Positions 33,055-42,075 of a stretch of 64,000 bases of DNA are shown here, in pieces. The translations under genes were made by a program, and so were the position numbers. Source of the stretch: CALCNS01 sp937897315 (GTDB lineage: Bacteria > Bacillota > JAAYKD01); the NCBI GenBank assembly GCA_036744005.1, contig DAINOJ010000007.1, forward strand, positions 1 to 64,000, given 5' to 3'. Within the stretch, counting starts at the first letter, position 1. Every line of letters starts with the position of its first letter. Under the pieces are notes generated by a model. That model did no database searches and was not told where the DNA came from. It saw only the letters and a list, made by a program, of their open reading frames with translations.

Positions 33055-33879
33055 ATGTTAAATCGAGAGCAGTTGTTGGCCATGACACCCCAGTTGATTC
33101 GAGACGATGTCTTAGGTATTGCCGTGGCCGGGAGTTATGCAAGAGGAGATGCCACAGCATACAGCGACCTCGATGTCATCTTGCTCATGGCACCACATTG
33201 CATCTCACCGGAAGAACCGGAGATTGATTTGTACTGTGGTGTGTACAGAGTCCTTCAGTATCGCAATGAAGCACAAATGCGGAAAAGCTTAACCGACCCT
33301 GCCCGAGCGATATACGATGTGATTGGCTTACAGCAAATGCTCATTTTGCATGATCCTCTTGACCTTTTGCGTAACATTCAACTTGAAGCGGAGCATTTCG
33401 TTTGGGATGATTCCATGGTGAGCAAAGCCAACGCCTTACTCAACCGAGAGATGTTGGGCTGGCAGGAGGAGTGTTACAAAGCCATGTCGGGATTACGGCA
33501 TAAGCAAGAAGGGCATATGCTTTTGGGGTTATATGGTCTCACCTATGGCTTAGTGCGGCTCATGCTGATTGCCAAAGGGGTTTTGTTGCAAAGTGAGAAT
33601 GAGTTTTTTAACGAATTGGTCTATGCCTACGAAAGCGAGCCGGTCGGAGCCGAGTTGGTGGAAATGATGGGTTTGGCTTTTGGAGTAGACGAAGGATTTC
33701 CGCTGTTGCAACGGGTGGAGACCGGTTTAATTCTCTACTTACAATTCGCCGAGTATTTGGGCGACCGTCTCACACCGAACGTTCGCAAACATTGCCAACG
33801 GGTGCAAGAAAAATTAGAAGACTTATTGGGACGCAGTCTCGATGTGCAATGCGACCCCGATTTGCTAATAACAACCTAA
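33055..33879 (+). CDS. Nucleotidyltransferase-domain protein
   Basis: A 274-residue protein. The N-terminal Pol-beta-type motif AGSYARGDATAYSDLDV (GS...R-G...S-D-x-D) supplies the metal-binding aspartates. The C-terminal half is helical, as in antibiotic nucleotidyltransferases. The ATG follows AAAGGCGGGTGAAATC. It lies 14 bases before the amidohydrolase gene and appears to lead the operon that continues to etfA. The substrate, and any link to the ETF genes, are unknown. Confidence 0.83.
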   Translation: MLNREQLLAMTPQLIRDDVLGIAVAGSYARGDATAYSDLDVILLMAPHCISPEEPEIDLYCGVYRVLQYRNEAQMRKSLTDPARAIYDVIGLQQMLILHDPLDLLRNIQLEAEHFVWDDSMVSKANALLNREMLGWQEECYKAMSGLRHKQEGHMLLGLYGLTYGLVRLMLIAKGVLLQSENEFFNELVYAYESEPVGAELVEMMGLAFGVDEGFPLLQRVETGLILYLQFAEYLGDRLTPNVRKHCQRVQEKLEDLLGRSLDVQCDPDLLITT

Positions 33880-33893
33880 GGAGGAAAGATGCT

Positions 33894-35504
33894 GTGAAAA
33901 TTTTCTACAATGCCAAGATGATTACTCTCGATGACCAACGCCAAGTGGCCGAAGCGATGGTCATTCATGAAGATCGCATACTCAAGGTAGGGAGCAACGA
34001 AGAGGTACTGCGCTATGCCGGAGAATATGCCGAAAAAATCGATATGCAAGGAAAAACCATCATTCCGGGCATCGTCGATTCGCATAATCATATTATCGAA
34101 GCCGGTATTACCATGGCGGGTGTTTTGTTATTCGATTGCACTTGTATTGACGATGTCTTGCAGTTGATATCGGAAAAGGCCAAAACCTTACCGGAGGGAA
34201 CATGGATTGAGGGTGCCGGTTGGATTGAATCGCAGTTTAAAGAGTATCGTCCTCCGACACGCTGGGAGTTGGACCAGGCTGCCCCCAAGCATCCGGTTTA
34301 TTTGAGCCGCTTGTTTGCCGGAGCGGTAGCCAACAGCTTGGCCTTGGAAGCGGCCGGTATTACAAAAGGCTGTGCCCAACCTGAGACCGGTACCATTTGC
34401 TTGCGCGAAGACGGAGAGCCCAATGGATATTTGATTAACAATGCCCAACGCTTGGTGCGTGCCGTGGTTCCGCGCAATGTGGGAAAAGTAGATAAACAGG
34501 CCGAACTCATGGCGGCCATAGGACGTGCCACGGAAGAGTATTTGAAGTACGGCATCACCACCATTTTAGATCCGGGTGTGGGTCCCGAAGAAATGAAAGC
34601 CTACCAAAAAATGCGCAATGCCGGTCAGGTGAAGCAACGCATTGCTATGATGCCCGCTTGGTATGGGTTATATGCCACTCAAGGGAAAGATTTAGAGAGT
34701 TTGGTACCCAACTTGGGTGTGTTCGAGGGCTTTGGTGATGAGAAGTTACGCTTTGCCGCCTTAAAAATGGCCATCGACGGTGGCGTGGGTTCAAAGACGG
34801 CGATGATGAACGAACCTTGGATTGACGGCAGCGAAACCAAGATTCCTCTGCGTTTGGACATCAACCGCTTGGAAGAATATTTCCGCATAGGTCATGGAGC
34901 CGGATGGTCCATTGGCATTCATTGTTGTGGGGATTTGGCACAAGACATAGCTTGTCGCACGTTCGACAAGGTGTTATCGGAAGACAAGACACCACAAGCT
35001 CGCAAACACCACATTATTCACGGCTACTTGCCTACCGAAGAAGCTCTGCAACTCATGAAGAAATGGGACATTGGGGTTTCCGTGCAACCGGGCTTCATTT
35101 GGGTGGAAGGCGATATTTACTTTGACAACTTAGAGGTAGAACGCGTCAACCGCTTTAAACCGTTGCGTACCTATTTGGACCGTGGAATTCGAGTGTTTGC
35201 CAATTCCGATATGACGTCAGCACATTACAATCCGTTTTTAGGCATGGCTTCGGCCGTCACTCGTCGAACCTCCCGTGGGGTGCAATTAGGCAGTGAAGAA
35301 TGCATTTCGGTCATGGAGATGTTAGAGATTTTCATCAAAAACGGCGCATATTATTGTGGGTTGGAAGACAAAGTAGGCAGTTTGGAGGCCGGAAAGAAGT
35401 CCGACTTCGCTGTGCTCAGCGACGATATTTTGACGATTCCCGAGGAGGAAATTCGCCAATTGAAAGTGCTAGCCACATACATTGATGGTCAACGCGTATA
35501 TTAA
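33894..35504 (+). CDS. YtcJ-like metal-dependent amidohydrolase
   Basis: A 536-residue amidohydrolase of the Amidohydro_3/YtcJ type. The metal motif is VDSHNH (His64, His66). Later blocks are GIHCCGDLAQD, HHIIHGY, and FANSDMTSAHYNPF near the end. GTG 33894 follows AAGGAGGAAAGATGCT; a longer frame would start inside the previous gene. Such enzymes hydrolyse N-substituted amides or esters. Its position in front of the FAD dehydrogenase/ETF genes suggests that it releases the hydroxy or amino acid they oxidise, which is an inference. Confidence 0.88.
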   Translation: MKIFYNAKMITLDDQRQVAEAMVIHEDRILKVGSNEEVLRYAGEYAEKIDMQGKTIIPGIVDSHNHIIEAGITMAGVLLFDCTCIDDVLQLISEKAKTLPEGTWIEGAGWIESQFKEYRPPTRWELDQAAPKHPVYLSRLFAGAVANSLALEAAGITKGCAQPETGTICLREDGEPNGYLINNAQRLVRAVVPRNVGKVDKQAELMAAIGRATEEYLKYGITTILDPGVGPEEMKAYQKMRNAGQVKQRIAMMPAWYGLYATQGKDLESLVPNLGVFEGFGDEKLRFAALKMAIDGGVGSKTAMMNEPWIDGSETKIPLRLDINRLEEYFRIGHGAGWSIGIHCCGDLAQDIACRTFDKVLSEDKTPQARKHHIIHGYLPTEEALQLMKKWDIGVSVQPGFIWVEGDIYFDNLEVERVNRFKPLRTYLDRGIRVFANSDMTSAHYNPFLGMASAVTRRTSRGVQLGSEECISVMEMLEIFIKNGAYYCGLEDKVGSLEAGKKSDFAVLSDDILTIPEEEIRQLKVLATYIDGQRVY

Positions 35505-35532
35505 GAAGCGCAAAGGCTAGGGAGGTTATCTT

Positions 35533-37116
35533 TTGTCATTGGAGATACAACACATGGACGAGCGTCTTGCCGAGGTCTTACGCGATGAGTCTCGAAATAC
35601 AGGGTTTGCCGACAGCGTCTCTTTCCCGACGAACGAGCAAGAGGTGTTGTCGGTGGTAGCCGAGTGTCGAGCACATGGCTGGCCTATCACGGTGCAAGGC
35701 GCTCGCACCGGTTTGGCGGCGGCGGCGGTGCCCTATGGGGGGCATGTACTGAATTGTGCCAAAATGAATCGGGTTTTAGGATGCCGGGTGGACAGTAGGG
35801 GGCGGTTTGTGTTAACCTGCCAACCCGGAGTAATCTTATCGGAGTTTAAAAAGGCGATTGAGAAAAAGAGTTTCGATGTCTCCGGTTGGAGTAAGGAGTC
35901 TCTGTTGGCGTTCGAGCAGTTTCGTAAGGCCGAGCGGCAGTTTTTTGCACCGGACCCCACCGAGGCCTCTGCGACAATTGGTGGTATGGCGGCCTGTAAT
36001 GCTTCCGGTGCCAGAACCTTTGCCTATGGTTCCATGCGTGCCCATGTGAGTCGGGTGCGCATGGTGTTAAGCACGGGACAAATGGTAGATGTGCAACGAG
36101 GGCAGTACGTGGCGAATGGCCGCGAACTTAGGCTATCTTGTTTGCCACAAGGGGAGTTAACAGTAACGCTGCCCTCCTATACCATGCCCAATACCAAAAA
36201 TGCGGCCGGGTATTTCGTGCAAGATAACATGGATGCAGTCGATTTGTTGGTGGGCTCCGACGGTACTTTAGGGGTCATGACCGAAATCGATTGTGTGCTT
36301 ATGGCGCATCCGGCCTTTATTTGGGGTGTGAGCTGCTTTTTCCCCAGTGAAAGTGTGGCTGTGGAGTTTGTCATTGCCGTGCGAGGAAAAGTGGCAGGGT
36401 TGGTGGCGCTGGAATCGTTCGATGGCGATGCCTTGCAGTTGTTGCGTGAGCAGCGCAGGCAGGGAGGGGCGTTTTCACGGTTGCCGGCGGTGCCCAAGGA
36501 CTATGGGTATTGTGTATATGCCGAGTTGCATGGAGCAAGCGAAGATCAGATGCTGGAGTCTTTACGGGTTTTGGGCGAGTTGGTGCAACAAGTGGGGGGA
36601 GATCCGCGACAAACGTGGGTGGCTCGCAACGAGAACGACCTTGGGTTGTTGCAGTTTTTCCGTCATGCTGTGCCGGAAAGTACGAATTTGCTCATCGACC
36701 GCCGTAAGCAAGTTTGCCCGGTGATTACAAAGTTGGGAACCGATATGTCGGTGCCCGATGCCTGCCTTAAAGAAGTGGTGGGGCTATACCGCCGCGGTTT
36801 GGCCGAAGAAGGCTTACAGTCGGCTTCATGGGGGCATATTGGCAACAATCACATTCATGTGAATTTATTACCTCGTGATGCAGACGAGTTTGCACGAGGG
36901 AAAGCGTTATATTTGCGTTGGGCCAAAGCTGTGGTGGACATGGGTGGTGCGGTGGCGGCAGAGCATGGCATTGGCAAAACCAAAGTGGCCATGTTGCTTG
37001 CCATGTACGGAGAGCAGCATATAGCGGAGATGCGGGCGCTTAAGCGGACGTTTGACCCCTTGAATTTGCTGGGTCGGGGAAATTTGTTCCAAGCGGAAGG
37101 GGGAGAGACAGTATGA
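35533..37116 (+). CDS. FAD-linked 2-hydroxyacid (lactate/glycolate) dehydrogenase, LctD-like
   Basis: A 527-residue flavoprotein of the GlcD/VAO family. The FAD pyrophosphate loop is PITVQGARTGLAAAAVP, the second FAD segment is PDPTEASATIGGMAACNASG, and the C-terminal substrate site carries WGHIGNNHIHVNL and EHGIGKTK. TTG 35533 follows GGAGG with 7 bases between; an ATG at 35554 is the alternative. Its stop overlaps the EtfB start (ATGA). The set dehydrogenase-EtfB-ferredoxin/EtfA matches the electron-confurcating lactate dehydrogenase of Acetobacterium woodii (LctBCD), which oxidises lactate with NAD and reduced ferredoxin. No lactate permease is adjacent, so another 2-hydroxyacid is possible. 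Confidence 0.88.
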   Translation: MSLEIQHMDERLAEVLRDESRNTGFADSVSFPTNEQEVLSVVAECRAHGWPITVQGARTGLAAAAVPYGGHVLNCAKMNRVLGCRVDSRGRFVLTCQPGVILSEFKKAIEKKSFDVSGWSKESLLAFEQFRKAERQFFAPDPTEASATIGGMAACNASGARTFAYGSMRAHVSRVRMVLSTGQMVDVQRGQYVANGRELRLSCLPQGELTVTLPSYTMPNTKNAAGYFVQDNMDAVDLLVGSDGTLGVMTEIDCVLMAHPAFIWGVSCFFPSESVAVEFVIAVRGKVAGLVALESFDGDALQLLREQRRQGGAFSRLPAVPKDYGYCVYAELHGASEDQMLESLRVLGELVQQVGGDPRQTWVARNENDLGLLQFFRHAVPESTNLLIDRRKQVCPVITKLGTDMSVPDACLKEVVGLYRRGLAEEGLQSASWGHIGNNHIHVNLLPRDADEFARGKALYLRWAKAVVDMGGAVAAEHGIGKTKVAMLLAMYGEQHIAEMRALKRTFDPLNLLGRGNLFQAEGGETV

Positions 37117-37904
37117 ATATCGCTGTGTGCGTGAAACAAGTGCCCTCTTCCAACGAAGTGCGTATGGATCCGGTGACCAAGACCATGATTCGTGATGGTA
37201 AGCAGGCTGTCATGAACCCGTATGACCGATTTGCGGTAGAATTGGCTCTGCAAATGAAAGATAGACTGGGCGGTCGAATTGTTGTCTTTAGCATGGGGAT
37301 TCCTGCGGCTTCCCGAATTTTAAAAGAAGCGCTAAGCTGTGGGGCAGATGAAGCGGTGCTACTCAGCGATCGAGCTTTTGCCGGAGCCGATACTTTGGCG
37401 ACCTCGTATGCTTTGCATTTGGGGATTCGTAAGGTGGAAGAACGCTGCAGTCGCTTCGATGTGATTTTGTGCGGACGCATGGCGATCGATGGCGATACCG
37501 CGCAAATTGGGCCGGAGCTGGCCGAGCATTTGGGTGTGGTACCCATTACCGATGTGGCAGAGCTGCTGGAAGCAGAAACAGACCGGCTGGTTTGCGTTAG
37601 GACGGCAGATGGGGAGCGACAAGAGGTGGCGGCAACGTATCCGGTTTTATTGACTGTACATAAGGACATCAATCAGCCCCGCCTGCCGCATATCGAGGGG
37701 GTATTGTGGGCGGAAACGGCTCCTTTGCAGGTGTGGTCTGCGCAAGAGGTGGGAGCCGATTTGTCTCGTTGTGGACTGACCGGTTCGCCTACACAAGTGG
37801 TGAGAACACAGGTGCCGGAACGAGAGCAGGCCTGCCAGATGTGGCAGGGCGGAGCGGCCGAGTTGGCCTCACGCTTGCATGGTTTGTTGAAGGGGGAGGA
37901 GTAG
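37113..37904 (+). CDS. etfB: Electron transfer flavoprotein beta subunit
   Basis: A 263-residue EtfB. It shows the ETF N-terminal strand IAVCVKQVPSSNEVRMD, the block AVMNPYDRFAVELAL, and the AMP/FAD-binding VILCGRMAIDGDTAQIGPELAEHL region with its D-G-D-T-AQ motif. It starts within the stop codon of the dehydrogenase gene and ends one base before EtfA. In confurcating ETFs this subunit binds a second FAD and NAD. Partner of the upstream dehydrogenase and the downstream EtfA. Confidence 0.93.
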   Translation: MNIAVCVKQVPSSNEVRMDPVTKTMIRDGKQAVMNPYDRFAVELALQMKDRLGGRIVVFSMGIPAASRILKEALSCGADEAVLLSDRAFAGADTLATSYALHLGIRKVEERCSRFDVILCGRMAIDGDTAQIGPELAEHLGVVPITDVAELLEAETDRLVCVRTADGERQEVAATYPVLLTVHKDINQPRLPHIEGVLWAETAPLQVWSAQEVGADLSRCGLTGSPTQVVRTQVPEREQACQMWQGGAAELASRLHGLLKGEE

Positions 37905-37905
37905 A

Positions 37906-39093
37906 ATGCCGGGTCTAAAGATAGACACCTCCCTATGTATTGGCTGTGGGTTGTGCGTGAGCGCTTGCCCGCAAGAAGCGTTGGAGATGGAACAGGGTGT
38001 CGCCGTGGAGAAAGAGGGCTGCATCCTGTGTAGCATATGTGTGCAGACTTGCCCGGTGGGGGCGATTTGCATAGAGAAAGAAGAAGTGCTGCATGAAAAG
38101 GTGCAGGCACATGGGATTTGGGTAGTGGCGCAGTTGCTACCCAGCGGTTCGGTGCACCCGGTCACCTTGGAACTAATTGGACAAGCGTGCCAATTGGCGG
38201 AGGATTGCCGTGGAGAGCTGGCGGTGCTGCTGGCTGGAGCGCAAGACTTGCAGGGGCAGAGCGAGTTGCTCATACATGCGGGAGCGCCGAAAGTATTCCG
38301 TTGCCAGAGCCCATCTTTTTTACAGGGTTTGGAAACGCCGTATTGTGATTGGATATCGAGCATGATTGCTCAGCATCAACCGGAAATGGTTCTGGTGGGG
38401 GCGACCGATTGGGGGAGAGCACTGGCTCCCCGTGTAGCAGCCAGGGTGCGCACGGGGTTGACGGCGGATTGTACTGTTCTGCAGGTGGATCCGGAGACAA
38501 AGTTGTTATTACAGACGAGACCGGCTTTTGGTGGAAACCTCATGGCGACGATTATTTGTCCTCATCATCGACCACAAATGGCGACGGTGCGACCGGGGAT
38601 CTTCCCATTACCTGAGTTGTTGAGCAACCGGGTGGGAGAAGTGGTGGAATGTAATCCTCCGCTGGGAGTGTTTGACCAAGTGCAGCTGTTATCTAGGCAG
38701 CATGCCGTTGCGGGTAGAACCTTGGCCGATGCAGAGATGTTGCTGGTGGCAGGTCGGGGAATTGGCAGTCAAAAGAACCTAAAGCTGCTGCAGGAGTTGG
38801 CCGAAGCGTTAGGTGCCGATTGGGGGGTATCGCGTCCTTTGGTCGATGCCGGTTGGGCCGATTACCGTTACCAAGTAGGGCAGACAGGTTCTACCGTAGC
38901 ACCGAGAGTGCTGATCAGCTTCGGAGTGTCTGGGGCGATACAACATTTGGCAGGCATGGACAGAAGCGAGTGCATCGTTGCCGTGAATCAAGATGCAACA
39001 GCGCCCATCTTCTCGGTGGCACACTATGGCATTGTTGCAGATTGTGTTGATATTATCAAGGAATGGCTCAATCAATGTAAGGGCACAAAATAG
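37906..39093 (+). CDS. etfA: Electron transfer flavoprotein alpha subunit with ferredoxin domain
   Basis: A 395-residue EtfA. Residues 1-60 are a 2[4Fe-4S] ferredoxin domain (Cys11, 14, 17, 21 and Cys39, 42, 45, 49). The ETF alpha N-domain follows, then the FAD domain with AGRTLADAEMLLVAGRGIG, QTGSTVAPRVLISFGVSG and IVAVNQDATAPIFSVA. The ferredoxin fusion is the mark of LctC-type and other bifurcating ETFs and gives a route to or from ferredoxin. The ATG follows GGGGGAGGAGTAGA. It ends the operon; a terminator lies about 100 bases on. Confidence 0.94.
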   Translation: MPGLKIDTSLCIGCGLCVSACPQEALEMEQGVAVEKEGCILCSICVQTCPVGAICIEKEEVLHEKVQAHGIWVVAQLLPSGSVHPVTLELIGQACQLAEDCRGELAVLLAGAQDLQGQSELLIHAGAPKVFRCQSPSFLQGLETPYCDWISSMIAQHQPEMVLVGATDWGRALAPRVAARVRTGLTADCTVLQVDPETKLLLQTRPAFGGNLMATIICPHHRPQMATVRPGIFPLPELLSNRVGEVVECNPPLGVFDQVQLLSRQHAVAGRTLADAEMLLVAGRGIGSQKNLKLLQELAEALGADWGVSRPLVDAGWADYRYQVGQTGSTVAPRVLISFGVSGAIQHLAGMDRSECIVAVNQDATAPIFSVAHYGIVADCVDIIKEWLNQCKGTK

Positions 39094-39193
39094 ATTGATT
39101 TGTGAAAGATGTTACAAACAGGTTTCGTCGAGGTTACAATACGGTAAAATCTGTTATACCCCACTATGCAAACAAATATTCCGGTGTTAAAAT

Positions 39194-39228
39194 AATCGGC
39201 ATTAGGGTACTCCCTATGCCGATTTTTT
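39194..39228 (+). terminator. Terminator after etfA
   Basis: AATCGGCAT-AGGG pairs with CCCT-ATGCCGATT, with one T-A interruption and a TACT loop, and is followed by TTTTTT. Confidence 0.9.
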
Positions 39229-39230
39229 CA

Positions 39231-39258
39231 ACTTAGGGGACTGTCCCCTAAGTGGTAA
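39231..39258. repeat. REP-like palindrome, copy 3
   Basis: ACTTAGGGGAC with GTCCCCTAAGT around one base, followed by GGTAAAT. Only the right flank of the full unit is kept. It lies between the etfA terminator and the P-loop kinase gene. Confidence 0.85.
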
Positions 39259-39287
39259 ATCGGAAGCGAAGTATTGAGGTGATGTAG

Positions 39288-40148
39288 ATGAAACATAGAT
39301 TAATCATGGTGGAAGGAATTCCCGGTTCCGGGAAGACGACCTTTGCTAAGAAAATAGCAGCACGTCTTTGCGAACTGGGATATCATGCCACTTGTTATAA
39401 CGAAAGCGATTACCATCCTGCGGATTTAAGTTGGATAGCCGTCTTAACACCTGAGGTGCATATGCATCTTTTGGAAAAATGGCCTGCTTATACCGAGCAA
39501 ATTCAAGCACAAACGTGGCAGGAAGGGAATAGAGTTTTCGTTACCTATAGCAATATTGCAGTTGAAAACCGAGAAGATGAAGCTCTATATGACGATTTCT
39601 CCCCCTACGAAGTCTACGATGGCAAATGGTCATTGCCCGATTTTATCACCATCCATTTGTCACGTTGGCAACAATTTGCCGAACAAGCACAAAAAGAAGA
39701 GCATATCGCTGTCTTCGAATGCGCTTGGCTGCAAAATCATGTGAATGAGCTCCTCATGTTTCACAACAAAAGCCAAGAGGCGATGCTGCACCACTTGCAA
39801 CGCCTATGGGATATTGTTGCTCCGCTAAATCCGCTGGTCATCTACTTACAGCCAGAAGATGTGACCGATAGCATCGCCAAAGTGTCGGCAGCTCGTGTCA
39901 ATAAACAGGGAGAACCAGTTTGGCGCGACCGCGTGATTGAGGTGGTTTGCCAAAGCCCCTATGGAAAGGCACATCATCTGCAGGGTATGGTAGGTATGAC
40001 CGAATACTTCCGAATGCGAAACCAAATCGAGCTGCAAATGCTACAACAACTACCCGCCGGAGCACATGTCTTCACCCGCAACGGTGACGATTGGCAAACC
40101 CTCTGGCAACAAGTCAACACCCTCCTCACCAAAACATTTACCACTTAG
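39288..40148 (+). CDS. P-loop kinase-like protein
   Basis: A 286-residue protein. The Walker A loop is GIPGSGKTT near the N-terminus, preceded by the strand RLIMVE. A DXX-type acidic pair appears in CYNESDYHP and HIAVFECAW. The layout suggests a nucleoside or small-molecule kinase, but no specific family motif is clear. The ATG follows GAGGTGATGTAG. The last four residues and the stop codon (TTTACCACTTAG) come from the left arm of a REP-like palindrome, so the natural end was probably changed by insertion of the repeat. Confidence 0.78.
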   Translation: MKHRLIMVEGIPGSGKTTFAKKIAARLCELGYHATCYNESDYHPADLSWIAVLTPEVHMHLLEKWPAYTEQIQAQTWQEGNRVFVTYSNIAVENREDEALYDDFSPYEVYDGKWSLPDFITIHLSRWQQFAEQAQKEEHIAVFECAWLQNHVNELLMFHNKSQEAMLHHLQRLWDIVAPLNPLVIYLQPEDVTDSIAKVSAARVNKQGEPVWRDRVIEVVCQSPYGKAHHLQGMVGMTEYFRMRNQIELQMLQQLPAGAHVFTRNGDDWQTLWQQVNTLLTKTFTT

Positions 40149-40171
40149 GGGACAGTCCCCTTTGTGGCGAA
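40137..40171. repeat. REP-like palindrome, copy 4
   Basis: TTTACCACTTAGGGGAC with GTCCCCTTTGTGGCGAA. It overlaps the 3' end of the P-loop kinase gene and supplies its stop codon. Confidence 0.88.
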
Positions 40172-40173
40172 TA

Positions 40174-40208
40174 TTTACCAGATAGGGGACTGTCCCCTAA
40201 GTGGTAAA
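40174..40208. repeat. REP-like palindrome, copy 5
   Basis: TTTACCAGATAGGGGAC with GTCCCCTAAGTGGTAAA. It lies in tandem with copy 4 at the same short spacing as copies 1 and 2, giving a paired (BIME-like) unit. Confidence 0.88.
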
Positions 40209-40281
40209 TAGGAAACAAAATGGGAAGTTGCTGCGTCAAAGCTTGAGGTAACAAAAATACAACATAGAAAGAAGGGAGAAC

Positions 40282-41811
40282 ATGGAATTAGAACGCAATA
40301 AGGCCTACGTAGAGTGGCTGCAACAGCAAGCCCACCGCTACACCGGCCAAGTCAGCATGGTGCTGCTCTACGGTTCTTACGTGAACCAAACATCGACATC
40401 GGTGTCCGATGTGGACTGCTACTTGATCCCCAAAACCCCGGAAGGGCGCACAATGTCTCAAACCGCCATTATCGAAGGCATCGGCTATGACCTGTTCCCC
40501 CTCTCTTGGGATCGCGTCAAGGGAATCTCGGAGTTCCGCTCCCCCCTCACACCCTTATTGGGCAACGTGAAGGTGCTCTACGCCGACACCGTCGAAGATC
40601 TTGAACGCTTCCAACAATTGCAGCAAGACCTACAATGCCACCTCAGCGACCCTGCCTTCATGCATCAGGTCGCTCTTGAATCCCTCTCGGAAGCCGCTTC
40701 CCTGGTCGCCCGCTTGATGCAAGCTGACACACTAGGCCAACAACGTCGCTGGGCAGGCAACGCCATCCTCGCGCTCGCCAACGCCATCGCCTACGAAAAT
40801 CAAACCTACTACACCCGAGGCCTAAAAAAGCAACGCGAAGACCTTGCACAACTAGCCAAGCTCCCACCGCGCTTCTTGCAACGATACGACGCCATTATGC
40901 GTGCTACCGACCCGGAATCCTTAAAAAAAGATGGCTTACTGCTGCTCTGGGAAACCGCAGAGTTCTTGCAATACCTCAATGAACCCACCTTACCCCATGT
41001 ACCAGCCCGCCTACGACCTTGCCCCAAACCCTTTACAGGCGACGATTTGGCTTCCTGGTATGAAGAAGGAGTCTCTGCCTTTCAAAAAATTTACCACGCA
41101 GCGCAAACCGGCAATCGCTTTCTGGCCTTTATCTCCGCTGTGTGCTTAGAAGGCACTCTCTCCGAAGACTTGTGTCAAGAATTTGGATGGCCCGACTTCG
41201 ACCTGCTGGGTGCCTATGACCCCAACGATCTCACTAAACTGTCTGTGCGAGCCAACCAAGTGCAAACCCACCTCCTGCAACTCCTGGAAGATCATCATAC
41301 TCCTATAAAAAGTTTCTCCAGCATGCAGGCATTCGTCGAAGCCCAACAAATCAACTTACCCACCGACATCGAGTTTCATGACACCTCGCACCTCTGCGAC
41401 GGAGAAATTCGCCTGCACCTGGAATCTAAAGCGGCCAATAACCCCTCTAAGGGTTTTGTCCCCGCGTACTATTTCCACATTGTCCGCGAATCCGATGGTC
41501 AAATCATCGGTCGCTGTGATTTGCGCATTGGCTACAACGCCAACATTGAAATCGGCGGGAACATCGGTTACACCGTTTTTGAGCCCTATCGCGGTCACCA
41601 CATCGCTGCCAAAGCCTGCCGCCTCCTGCTCACCCTTGCCAAATCACACGGTCTTACCCGCCTACTCATCACCTTGCGTCCCAACAACGAACCTTCCCGC
41701 CGCACCTGCTTGGCCTTAGGTGCCACCCTGCGACGCGAAATCGTTCTGCCACCCGACCACGAACTAGCCCGAACCAGCCTCACTGTCTTGCAGTTCGAGC
41801 TCACACTCTAA
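40282..41811 (+). CDS. Nucleotidyltransferase-GNAT fusion protein
   Basis: A 509-residue two-domain protein. Residues about 1-110 form a Pol-beta-type nucleotidyltransferase (LLYGSYVNQTSTSVSDVDCY, with S-D-V-D metal ligands). A helical region of about 250 residues follows. Residues about 350-509 form a GNAT acetyltransferase (GGNIGYTVFEPYRGHHIAAKAC and NEPSRRTCLALGATL). The ATG follows AAGAAGGGAGAAC. Such a fusion suggests two successive modifications of one substrate, for example an antibiotic or aminosugar, but no substrate is evident. It lies just upstream of a small membrane protein and a methyltransferase gene. Confidence 0.82.
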   Translation: MELERNKAYVEWLQQQAHRYTGQVSMVLLYGSYVNQTSTSVSDVDCYLIPKTPEGRTMSQTAIIEGIGYDLFPLSWDRVKGISEFRSPLTPLLGNVKVLYADTVEDLERFQQLQQDLQCHLSDPAFMHQVALESLSEAASLVARLMQADTLGQQRRWAGNAILALANAIAYENQTYYTRGLKKQREDLAQLAKLPPRFLQRYDAIMRATDPESLKKDGLLLLWETAEFLQYLNEPTLPHVPARLRPCPKPFTGDDLASWYEEGVSAFQKIYHAAQTGNRFLAFISAVCLEGTLSEDLCQEFGWPDFDLLGAYDPNDLTKLSVRANQVQTHLLQLLEDHHTPIKSFSSMQAFVEAQQINLPTDIEFHDTSHLCDGEIRLHLESKAANNPSKGFVPAYYFHIVRESDGQIIGRCDLRIGYNANIEIGGNIGYTVFEPYRGHHIAAKACRLLLTLAKSHGLTRLLITLRPNNEPSRRTCLALGATLRREIVLPPDHELARTSLTVLQFELTL

Positions 41812-41844
41812 ACACACAAAACAACATAACGGAGGATGATACTC

Positions 41845-42054
41845 ATGGAACACTTAAAATGGTTTCAGCGAAATGTAGATCGTCCTGTCGCCGTAGGTCG
41901 TAATTTGGCCTTACCCATCTGCCTGATCCTCTCTTTTTTGATCAGCCTGTTAATTTCATCCAACACCGGCGGATTTCATCTGATTCGGTTCACGATAAAC
42001 TGGGTTCTCATACTGGCGATGACCATCTACTTAGCTCTACCCGCCTTTGAATAG
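41845..42054 (+). CDS. Small two-helix membrane protein
   Basis: A 69-residue protein with two membrane helices (NLALPICLILSFLISLLI and FTINWVLILAMTIYLALPAF). ATG 41845 follows GGAGGATGATACTC; the ATG at 41836 overlaps the ribosome site. It is 33 bases after the fusion gene and 21 before the methyltransferase gene. No family recognised. Confidence 0.72.
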   Translation: MEHLKWFQRNVDRPVAVGRNLALPICLILSFLISLLISSNTGGFHLIRFTINWVLILAMTIYLALPAFE

Positions 42055-42075
42055 GCATATAAAGGAGCGATTAAT

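Noticed and set aside
16917..40208. CRISPR array from the repeated palindromes
   Set aside because: Units are too few, not evenly spaced, and lie at several loci. They have no spacers and no cas genes.
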